Origin: Macquaria australasica
Lineage: Eukaryota; Chordata; Actinopteri; Centrarchiformes; Percichthyidae
NCBI GenBank assembly: GCA_005408345.1
Contig: SEMN01000063.1
Location: forward strand, 496,001 to 560,000
Length of the DNA stretch: 64,000 bases
Reading direction: 5' to 3'
The position numbers were made by a program, and so were the translations under genes. Within the stretch, counting starts at the first letter, position 1, and every line of letters begins with the position of its first letter. The notes under the pieces were generated by a model that worked only from the letters and a program-made list of their open reading frames with translations, did not search any database and was not told the DNA's origin. Below, one piece after another: positions 38,256 through 50,200 of the stretch.

Positions 38256-41200
38256 TCTCACCCCTCCCTGTCTGTCTGTCTGTGGTAGAGGTGGTGATGA
38301 GTGGGTGAGCAGCAGCGAGCATGCAAAGGGAGGGAGGGAGGAGGGTGCACAGTGATGTAATGCAGGAGCAGGGCATTGGCTGGGCTGACAAATCACAATA
38401 AGCGGGGCCAGAAAGGGGGGGGGGTATGAGACAGAGGGGGAGGGAGGAGTTAGGAGAGGAAGGTTAGGGGAGGCGAGGCGTCTCCTGTGAGCAGTAGCAG
38501 GTCGGAGGCTCGCGGCAGCAAGATGTCAGAGTCGTAATCGGAGCAGAAAGGAGAAAGGGAGGCACCAAGCGAGGGCTCCGGCAAATGGATTATGAGAGAA
38601 GCCGGACATAAAGGAGGACGATAGCAGGAGGAAGGGACGGACGGACGGAGAGAGAGGGGGGGGGGCCTGGGAAAGAAAAAAAATCGCTGCGGCCATTTGC
38701 ATCACTGCAGCTTCCCGGCCTGAGTGGCTGCCTGTCTGACTGTTTGTTCGGCTTCAGCTGTCTGTCTGTCTTGTCCTAAACCCGGTCTCCGTGGATCGAG
38801 CATCTTTGCCTGTTTTATCACCTTTCTGTGTGTGTGTGTGTGTGTGTGTGTCTTCTTCTCTTGCAAATATGATGAGACAGACTCCTGCACCCCGGAAGGT
38901 ACAGAACTCCATACGATCGTCCTTTTTCTGTTGGGATGTTGTTGTCGTTGTCACCATGCATTTGTTTTGTTGTTGGCAGAGCTGCTGTAAAAGGTCATGC
39001 TCGGAAGTTTCAGTTATTCCTCATTTGGTGGGAATTGCCCTTTAGTTTTCCCTCGAGTGATAATTGATATTCCCAGTGTGGAAGCAGAAGTGTACCTGCA
39101 GCTTCTTTGCACTCTGTTTTCTCAGTTTATTTTTCCCTTAGTACTGATTTTTGCTAACTCACAGTGGCTTTTTTGCAGAATTATTTCATGCCTGTACATG
39201 TGTGCAGTATGTTTTTTTTGGCTATTTCCATGGAGTTCGGTTGTATTTCTCTGTCTACAGTGCAAGCTTTTATCTTTTATTTGGCCTCAGCATGTAGAAG
39301 TCATGCCTCCCACAGCGTTTTACGATTTTTGTCCATCGGTGGAGAATCAAATGATTTCACTCTTGGGTGCAGACGTAACAAACAAGCTGATGTGATTTCA
39401 GTACAGCCCATTCTTGTATCTACAGCACGACACTATGGCTTAAGAGGGCTGTCAGCTCTTATTTGGTACAGCTGTTAGCTCGGGCTAATTTCTGCTGAAT
39501 GGTCCAGCTCTAATCCAGTAAAGGACGGTAACTAACCAAAGCGATGGCCGTGACCAAGCTGAAGCAGAGAGAGAGAAAGAGAGAGAGGAAATGTGCAGAG
39601 GATAAGAGGAGGGAGAAGAGAAAGAGAAGTGGAGGACTTCAGATCATTTTGCATGAATGTAGAAAAGATAAAAGTGTCTGCACATACCTGGGTTACATCG
39701 TGTTTTGATAACTAAGGGAACAGACTTGTATCTAGTTTGTAGTTAAGGTCTATGTGGGAATAAAATGTCCTCAATATTAAAGTGTAACAGCATTTACTCA
39801 ATCTCACCTCAATGTCCATTTAGTAGCTGTTATGGCTATCTGCAGATTGAGTTTGCTCAAACAGATATGTCAAATTTAATATTTTACGGGTCCATAAATT
39901 CCTCACAATTTTCAGATAATGTCCGAGTTAGTTTCCTGGAGAGATCAATGTAATTTGGCACTAATCGTAAGTTAAACAGAGACAGAGTTCAACTGGTTCA
40001 GTTCATATAAATAATTACATTTAACTGCTAACTAGCATAATCTAGAGTGTTTTATTGAGCAAGTAAAAAATGTGCAATTTGTCAAGAGGAAAGCAAACAA
40101 TTTAACACATATGAAGAACGAAGTTTCCAATAATAATGATGATAATGATGAATAATTATTTACTTTAAACCAAGAACTTCTTTCAGACCTTTGTCTCTGT
40201 TTTTCCTAAAATTAGTATCGTACAGTACAGTAGTTCTTTCTAGGGAACTTTCTAGGAAATAATTAAGACAGTAGGATATGAAGTAAAATAAAGCATTACC
40301 AATTTTTATTAATAATCAAACAAAATAGTAATTATTTGTAATTATTCTACAGTACAAATTCATGATAACTGAGCAAACTTGCTGAATATCGTGATATGAT
40401 CTAGAGCTGCAACAGAAGATAATCAGCAACTTTTTTGATAAATGATTAATCGTGTCAGTCATTTTCCACCTTCTCAAATGAGAGGATTTTCTTCTTTTCT
40501 CAGTTTTATATCAGAGTAAATTGAATATCTTTGGGTTTTGTCCTGTTTGTCAGACAAAACAAGACATTTGAAGAAGTTACTTTGGACTCTGGCAAACTGG
40601 GATTTTGACATTTCATAGACTAAATGATTACTCGAGAAGATAATCAGCAGATAAATCGATAATGTTAATAATCATTAATTGCAGCCCTGACATGATCGAA
40701 AGCTCCAGAAGAGCCACTAAAGGTGACTGTGAAGACTGTGAAGGTGAAATCGTTCTGTAAGCTGCTTTTTCCAAGGTCAAGAATGAACTTTGAAACGCAA
40801 ATTTAAATAAATTTTAATCACATTTGGTCAAATTTAATAACAGACCTAGTGCTAGATTTTATTTCTGATTTGTACAGACAATAATTTGGAGAAATTATAG
40901 ATTATACTGTGGAATTACTGCCCATGTTGAAGTCAATACAATTTGAATTTGGAAAGATTTCATAAGCCTAAAGGTTGATCTAGAAACCAGATCATCTTTA
41001 AACACGAGTTGACTCTAGATGTTTTACTTGAGAACATATTACAGCATAATATTGATCTTCTCAGAATACTTTGTGGGGCTGTCTCCACTTTTTTTTTTAG
41101 CATGCTCTTTGTCGTCCTTTACGGCAAATCTCTCCTCTAAGCAGTTTCATTCAAAGTTAAAACACTGTAACCCAGATCTGCTGCTCTATAGAAATGAGAC

Positions 41201-44200
41201 AAGAACACTGTGTGAATATCTCTCCGCTCATCCGGCCGGCTGTGTCTGAAACGGGCGATGTAGCAGGATAACAAGCTATTATCCCAGCGCTGTCTTACAG
41301 TATGAGCGCAGTACAACAGAATTGGGTTTCCTCTCCCGTCCCCTGAGACACAATGCAGTCATTTAGGTCACAGCGGCCGTACCAGTCTCAGTGTCCATGT
41401 CGTAACTGAGGTTTTTGGATCACGTGGGTGGAAGAGATGAGGCCCTGGAGACCAGCGAGGACAAGAGAGATCCGAGAGGAAAACAACTGAGTGGAGATCT
41501 GTAGGGATGTTACATGATAATGGGTTCAGAGAAAGACTTTTACAAGTTTTTATTGTTTGTAAAGTAGCTGGATTCCAGGTCATATCAGTTTCATCCATCC
41601 ATTTCTGTGTGTGATTTCCAGTTTAATATGAACTTTGCCTTGAAATACTAACCCTGGCTGTTTGTTTCCTTCCCTTCCCTCCTCTCCTTCCCTCCTCCTG
41701 CTCCTCAGACCACGGCCAGAAGGCCCAAGGTGAGCCCGGTCTTCAAAGTCTTCAGGGCTTCCCATTTCTATCAATAATGAATCATTTATGTGTGTGATTA
41801 TGGTTTCACTTCATGCAGCAGTGAGTGTGTGTGTGAGTGAGTGTTGCCAAGTCAGTAGTGACAATCCATTTTATTTTCATTAGAGGAATGACAGTTTTGG
41901 TTAATAGCACCAATATTTTTCTACTAAGTATAACAGACATTTTCTTTTTCTTCATCCATTTGAACTTCATCACATTGATATTTACAGCACAAATTCTGTG
42001 TCCTGTCTCCACCGAGTATTTCAGTATTCATGTGTTCAACATTTGGTTTTCTTTCTTTCTGCTGTTGCAGGTTACTTAATGTTGCTTTTGTTCAGTTTTG
42101 TCCTTTTGTTGTTTTAATTAGTTCCAGAGCAGTTTCAGCATATTAATTGCTTTGTCTGCTTTCTAATTTTGGTTTTATATATTCTTTAATTTCAAGCAAT
42201 TTTCTGTTGCAGTTTTGTATTTACGTCCTAAATCAGGTCTGTTGCTGTCATGGAGGTCCACTCAAGTATTGGCAGCTTTAGACATACCAAAAAAATAATG
42301 GTGATGTGCGTGGGTTTAGGTCAGTTTGGTAATTACATAACGGGAAAGTGAATCGTTTGATAGTGAAAATTTGTGAATCTTTAAATTTGTAAATCTGTGG
42401 AAAACATCATATCCTGAATAAGACTCAAAACCAGGATAAGACTCAGTGAGGGACCTCCATTATGGCCACTATTACATCATCCGACAGCCATTTATATCCA
42501 GTGGCATCTTCATTTTTTTAATCCAGATTTCCAGATTTTTTATGGGTCTGTTTTTTTGTAAACACCTTTTTCTCATTATTTTCTCCCTTGGTTTTTTCAG
42601 CAGCCGAGCCGACCTGCAGGCACCACTGGGAAGGGGGCTGCGTCCGGCTCAGCCTCGGCCTCTGCTGGGGAGATGAGCAGCAGCGAGCCCAACACGCCAG
42701 CGCAGACCCCTCTGGGCGCTCCGGTCATCCCCACCCTCCACTCCCCTGGAAAACCTCCGGCCCCCGTCCCCAGCAAGGTCAGTACCAACTTAAAACATCA
42801 AGCTGTCTCTTCTTTATGCGGTACTTGCTTACAGAGAGATGTTATTGGTTTTACATATAGGAGATGGGTGACTAATTCCAGCTATGAGGATACATTTTGC
42901 TCCATAAAAACCAATAATTACTTGCCTGTAATCAGGAATAAGATGGGTGTCACGTGACACTGTGGTTTTGTAACACAGTGCGTAACGTGCCAACAAGATC
43001 AAAGACGTCCTAGGACTCATAAGCCATAGTAGCAGAAGTGTGGGAGTTAAATCAGATGTGAGCCTTTTTTGACACAGCTGTCATTGTGAATTGGTGTCAT
43101 CCAAGAGTCAAAAAAAAAATCTGAGCCGGAGGCCTCAACTGGTATCTTAAAATACACCAGGCAACATAAAGAAAAAACATAAACGAAATTTCAGTCTAAT
43201 AAAAAGGGAAAAACACTAAATATTTAGTTGCAATTCATAATGTAGCATCAATCTTTCAGTTATATAATCCATCCATCCGCTCATTTTCTAAATGGCTTAT
43301 CCTCTCCGTGGTCACAGGTGGCTGGAGCGTATCCCAGCATGCACTGGGTGTGACAGACAGGGTAAATCCTGCGCAGGGCTGATTATTATTTAAATAATTA
43401 TTTGCCTGTCTTAAGGCCTTAAGGCGGCAGGGCTGTGTTGACAGGAGCGTGTTGTTTTTACCGCTGATACAATTGCTATTTTCCAAATCCACACTACGTT
43501 CTGATTCTAAGCAGGTTTTCAGTCTGTTGTATATTCACACTAGAAAAGAGACGAAATAAATGTACTCAAAGCAGACAACATAAATACTAAATACGCTCCA
43601 TTTTTGAGTGTGTTGTTGATGGATACTATATATGAGAAATGGAGGAGCTGCTCACAGCATGTGGGTTAAATCTTAGGAAAAACATTGATGTCTTTTTGTG
43701 AAGTTTAATTGGCAGTTGGAAGTTTAATTTGCTTGACATTCGACGTCACATGCATCATTTCCTGTTAGTATAAAATGGTAAAGCATTTTTGTATACTAAC
43801 TGCCAAAACAGCATACTATGACGAATAGTATATACTGCATAGAATTTGTATGTAGTATGGATTTTAGAGCTATAGTGGTACAATAGGCTACACCCGAGGT
43901 TCGTTAAGACTTACACCTTTCAATGTACAGAGGTTAATAAGTTTATCTAGAGGTTAGTGCTTTTTTTCCCCATTTAAGGTCGAGTGTGTAGTTCTTCCTT
44001 AATTAAATAATTGGTAAAAGGGCAAAAAGCACCTTAGCTGAAAGCAATCTTAATGTGTTTCTGCATGTTAAGATTTCTTTCAAAAGTGTCCCTCAGATCC
44101 TTTGAGCTGTAAGAGGTTTTGAGTCATTCATACATTTATATCATGAGGAGTTAATACGAGTAAAATCATCTGGAGATTCAGGGATATACAGCGGTGTCAT

Positions 44201-47200
44201 CTGCATAGTTGTGAAAATGTATTTGTAGCATTGCCAAATGATAAAACATAATAGTGAAAGAGAAGTGGGCCCAAGATTGAGCTCTGAGGGACACCACACC
44301 CAACACTCAGTTTGCTCAACTAATATTTATATAAATAAGCTCTATCTTAACGTTGTGCATCTAATATCATCAGTGTATAGTCTCCTGCCTGTGAGTGTTT
44401 TGTGCAGCACATTTAAAAACCTGGAGATAAAGAGGACGTGCTGATGCATTTTAGATTTCTGCTTCTCAGAAAATAGACGAAGCAGTAATCGCTGAAGTGA
44501 GTTGCTCCGGATCACACGGTCAATTCAGCGTGTGTTACTCAATTTGAACCAATAAAGTTGCTTAATTGTCTGTTAACTCTTTGTTAATCACTGAGCTGGG
44601 TTCAGGTTGGATCTCTTGTGCGTTACTTGAGCTGGCGATAGAGAGAAGCAACATGGGCGTTAATTTGTAGTTAAATGTCAGGGATTATCACTAACATTTT
44701 GTAAAAGTCAGCTGGCGTTTAATTTCAAGGCGGACATAATCAGTCTGATCCGTATTTTATCTCCTCAGGAGGACGTCACTATGGAAACACAGGTGCAGTC
44801 GTGTGGCGTGATGTGATGTTTTTGCACTTGATATTGAAGTGCTGTTTTTCTCCCGCTAACATTTTAACACGCTGTCAAAAGTGACTTCTAGTCTTTAATT
44901 GGTGTGTGTTCACAGGCTGGATTTCTGCTGTTAAGTGGTGTGTGATTATGTGTGTGTGTGCATATTATAAGTGTGTCCTTCCCGACAAGGCATGCGTGTG
45001 TCTTGACACTGACTCTCTCCTCTCCACAGGTGGAGTCACTGCATGGCAAGCGAAATTAAAGCTTCCCAACGCATGAAAAGATGAAAGTGCTGTTACCTTA
45101 GAGTGAAAACTTTAAACTTGATCCATTGCTTTTATTATTCACTGAGAAAAAAACAGGAAACATGAAAGTGAAACGAAACATCAAAGCACCAGCAAAATGT
45201 GTTGAAACTAACTAAATCTTTCCTTCTGTCCTCTTCACCACTCCTCCATTTTCAAATATCTGCCTCCCCATCCTCTCATTCTTTCATTGCCCTTCGTCCT
45301 CCGTCTCCTCCACGTGTCCTGTGCCCAGGAGGAGGAGGCGCTGCGTGCTCAGGTGAAGGACCTGGAGGAGAAGCTGGAGACGCTGAAGATGAAGCGGACG
45401 GAGGACAAGGCCAAGCTGAAGGAGCTGGAGAAGCACAAGATCCAGCTGGAGCAGCTGCAGGAGTGGAAGACCAAGATGCAGGAGCAGCAGGCCGAGCTGC
45501 AGAAACAACTCAAGGAGGCCAAGAGGGTAAGGAGCAGCAGACGAATGAGTAGATGGTGGAGAGGTTGCTGGAGGAATGTGTGGGTGGATGATTGGATTTG
45601 AAGTACATGTTATCAGTGCATCCACAAAATGCCTGCAGAAACAAGTCAAGATGATGAAAAAGAAGCTTGTGAATTATAGGTGGATGGATGATTGAGAAAA
45701 CAGTTTTAAGTGTACAAATTGGATAGTGAAAAATACCATTTATGGCTTTTGGCAAAAATAAAATGTGTTGAATATGATGTAAAGGTAACATAACCTCTCC
45801 AAACTTTAAAATGTTTTTTTAAAGACAGATGCTGATATTTTCATCCTGGAGAATCTGATATCTGATACTTTGCAGTGCTGTTCGTTGCTTTTAAAGAACC
45901 TAAAAACCCATTTTTCCACTCAGTTTCTTACTATGAACAATTGGATCCTACGTTTTCTGTGAAAGTTTTAACAATTTTGGTTATTTAACATGAGAGATTT
46001 CAGTATTTTTTTATGTTTTTGTCTGTGCTTTTCCTACATGTTTGAAGTGGGCAGAAACATTTTTAATCAAAATCTAATGAAGCAGATTAGCTGAGTTTTT
46101 GACTGTTTAATGCTTCATAAAATATACCTATACCTAAAAAATATACCTAAAATAAAGATGTTTTTTCCCCAAACTTTAACTTTGATTCTCGCTTCTTTAG
46201 TTAAGTATTTCTCTATATATTTAGATATTAAGACTAAAACCAAGTTTTTTCTGGGGCTGTAAGTATACACTTTGAATAGTGCAGCACAAAATATAAGGTT
46301 TTGGGCAGAAACGAAAAACTTTTAGATGGCAGGTAATGATATTTCTTTACTGATGCAGTGCTGTTCGTTGTCTTTAAATTTGACCATTTTTATACAACCA
46401 AATGACAAGTAATCATGTTTTTCATCCCAGAACAATGCTTACATCAGGGTGGAGGAGACAGTATTTTAGCTAATATGGGACAAACCCACACTAATGAAAT
46501 TAGAAGATTATTAACTCCATAAGGCAGAATGGTCAACCACACCCATTCAACAGCAGCAGCAGGAAAAACAAACATAATACTGCCGTTAAATGAATAATTA
46601 ACCTAACACAAGTGAGTTAAGATCTAAAAAAAATAAAATGCTTCGAGAAAAACTGTCCATGCAGGTTTTAAAGACTGTATTAAGACTTTATAGACAACTG
46701 TACATAACTATAGTTTTTCTCTGTGTATAGGAGGCAAAAGAAGCCCTGGAGGCGAAGGAGCATTACATGGAGGAGATGTCGGACACAGCGGATGCGATCG
46801 AGATGGCCACCCTGGATAAGGAGATGGCTGAGGAGAGGGCCGAGTCTCTGCAGCTGGAGGTCGACTCCCTCAAGGAGAAAGTGGACGAGCTCACCATGGA
46901 CCTGGAGATCCTCAAGCACGAGATTGAGGAGAAAGGTACTGCTATGGCGCAGAGATGAAAAAGATCCTTTAAAAGTTCACTTCAATTCAATTATAACATT
47001 CTTAAACCTGCGTGTGGAAACTGACATGAGTTTTCATCCAAAAATAATAATTATTACATGTTGATGTTGCGAATGAAAAACATTTTCAGTAAGGCAACAC
47101 AGGCTATTGTCTCTGCTTTAATACCTACCTGAGCTGTTAAAAAATGTCCATTTAATTCGCCAAATAAAATAAATTTTTTGTCTGAGCTGCACTCAAAGGA

Positions 47201-50200
47201 TATTCTGACATTTAAAACATCAAGGTTGTATTAAACATGGATGAGTTATTCTGTGTTCAGTTAGCAGAAATGATAAATGTTGGCCTACAGCGTGATTAGA
47301 CTGTTGAAGTGGTGTAGAGCCGCTCATCAGTGACCTCTGAGTGCAGCATGTTGGTGGCTGATTTATCAACGCTTCCTACTTTTTTTTTTTTTTTCCACAG
47401 TCTTTTATAACTGCAGCAAGTGGAGCAAACAGTGATCAGAGCCAATTTAAAAATAACAGTCCCATTTGTTTAATTGAAACCTGCCATGGTCTCTTTTGGC
47501 AATAACATGCAGCAACATCAATTCTCTTCAAGAATCATTTGGTGACGAATTAAAAGTTAAAAGCTGATCTTGGTGGGGGGGGTTTTTTGCAGAAAAAAGG
47601 AAGTATATTTCACCCACTGGTTACTGTAGAGCTCAGTTGTGTTTTTGGGTTTCTCACAGGTTCGGATGGTGCCGCCTCCAGTTACCATGTGAAACAGCTG
47701 GAAGAGCAGAATGGCAGACTGAAAGAAGCACTGGTCAGGTAGGTGTGTTGACTCTTCCTTCCTGCAGGCCAGGAAAAGTTATTAATTATTCAATGTAATT
47801 TTGCCTTTATTAAAGTTGACAATAAATCGAGATAAGACAGGTTAAGAGAGAAGGGAAAGAAATCCAACAAAGCTCTTCATCCAGATCGTAACGACCCATT
47901 TTTTCCTGCGTGTCAGGATGCGTGACCTGTCGGCATCAGAGAAACAGGAACATGTGAAGTTGCAGAAGCAGATGGAGAAGAAGAACGTGGAGCTGGACAC
48001 TCTGAGGAGCCAGAAAGAAAAACTGCAGGAGGAGATGACGGTGGCAGAAAGAACCGTCGACGAGCTCAAAGAACAGGTCAGTGTTTCATCAAACACAGCT
48101 TCTGACCGGCTGAGCTGCTGCAGCTCTGCAGTGACATAAATCAGTCTGCAGGAATCAGCCTCTTCACTCACTAGTGGCTTTTCTTCTTACATTTACAGTT
48201 TTTCCAGGAACCGTATTGTAATGTGAACTTTTAAAACTGCTATTGAAGGTGATTGATGTTTAATGGGTCAAATACCAAAGAGACAACTAATACTGCCATT
48301 TCTGATGATGATGATGATGTGCTTTTCTTCAGGTGGATGCGGCCTTGGGGGCGGAGGAGATGGTGGAGATGCTGACAGAGAGGAACCTGGACCTAGAGGA
48401 GAAAGTCCGGGAGCTGAGAGAGACGGTCGCCGACCTGGTGAGTGAAAAATCATCAGTCTCATTGACTTTACTTCATTTTGTGTCTGACAGCAGCGACAAA
48501 CAAATAACGCAAACACAGACATCTGATATGAGAGTAAGTTCCCAAAAACACGACGTCGCTTCAGTTCGTTCGTTTAAAGAATCTGAGACTAATAACTAGA
48601 GACTCGTGCGTTTTCCTGCTCGGCCCCTCTGAGTATTTATAGGACTGAGGTCAGAGAAAATTAAAGTGCCACAGTTTGCTGACTCATTTCTTTATTGATA
48701 TGGGCCACGGTCATTAATATGTATGTGCTGCCCTCTGGTGTTTGTTATGCCTGCAGTCATTGTTGAGTTATTATTTCAATTAGTCCAACTCTGTTATCCA
48801 AATCGGAACAAAACCTGACTGGTCTGTCATTGTCTCGGGCAGAAGTAATCACTTACAGTTTGATAACGGCATCTTTCAAAAACATTACGGTGGCAAAAGA
48901 CACATTGTGGCTTTAAATTTTAAACAAAATTAGTAGATTAAAAAAGTAATTTAGATAAGTGAATTTCACCCCCATCAATATGATTAGGGATTGTTTCATG
49001 TAAATGTCAGTTTTGCGACACAAAACAAAGAATCAATTCAGATAAGCTTTTCCTGAAAAAAGAAAACAAAAAGAAAGACTAAATACATCCAGGAGTAGAA
49101 ATATTTTGCATTTCTGACAGAGACATTAGCAATTTCTTTGCTATAAACGGATTTAGAGTCGTTAGTGTGAACAGCAACTACAGAAACTCGAAATCCGGTG
49201 ATCTCTGTGGGAAAACACCACAGGAATGGTTTTCCAAAGCTTAACCATTTCAAACAGAAGCCATCAAAGGATTCCAGTGAGGGACTGACCCTGTCTGTCG
49301 GTCGTTGTCTCCCTTCAGGAAGCGATAAATGAAATGAACGACGAGCTGCAGGAGAACGCCAGAGAGACGGAGCTGGAGCTGAGGGAGATGTTGGATCTGG
49401 GCGCTGCGAGAGTCAGAGAGTCTGAGAAACATGTTGAAGCTGCACAGGAGACTGTAGCTGATTACCAGCAGACCATCAAGAAATACCGCGAGCTCACAGC
49501 TCACCTGCAGGTACAGACAGTCAAAACTGTGTTGGACCCACATTGGTTGATCGTGCACGTTTCTGTCTAATGATCCGTTCCTGATTCTCCCTTTGTGTTT
49601 GCTGCAGGAGGTGAACAGAGAGCTGACCAGCCAGCAGGAAGCCTCAGCAGAGCTGCAGCAGCAGCAGCCGCCAGCAGAGATGTTTGATTTCAAGATTAAG
49701 TTTGCAGAGACGAAGGCCTACGCCAAGGTCAGAGACAATAAGAGCTGTTTGGTCTGAATAATGAGTAATTCTCAGTAGTATGATAACATTAAATGTGATT
49801 CAGTATCTGCCTGAATGTCCCTATTTCACCTCTGTTTTGGGTTTTTTTGGGTTTAGAGGTTCTAAAGTTAACTAAAAGTTTTAATTTTGCACCTCAGATG
49901 GATTTTAACTGTATATTGTCTGTAAATGTTTACTAGAGATTAGCTCTAATGTGTATTTTATGTTGTGTGTGTCCAGGCCATTGAGATGGAGCTGAGGAAG
50001 ATGGAGGTGAGTCAGGCCAACAGACACGTTTCTCTTCTGACCTCCTTCATGCCCGAGTCCTTCCTCCGTCATGGCGGAGACCACGACTGCATCCTGGTGC
50101 TGCTGCTCATCCCCCGGCTCGTCTGCAAGGTAAACAGTTCACTTTTTTAACCACATCTCCTCCAACAGATGGTGTACGGTGAGGAGGAGACAATAATGTA

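Noticed and set aside
38064..38396. 110-codon minus-strand frame
   Set aside because: It contains the (CA)n tract read as a Cys/Val repeat and purine-rich low complexity upstream of the internal promoter.
39997..40160. Possible small RNA gene in an intronic A/T-rich stretch
   Set aside because: No cloverleaf, box A/B or stable stem could be drawn by eye. No tRNA or snRNA was recognised anywhere in the window, though a covariance search was not possible.
45030..45059. Acceptor-like ctctccacag followed by VESLHGKRN and a stop, with ATTAAA nearby
   Set aside because: Considered as an alternative terminal exon giving a truncated CAP-Gly-only dctn1. There is no GT-rich element after the signal and no protein precedent, so it is left unannotated.
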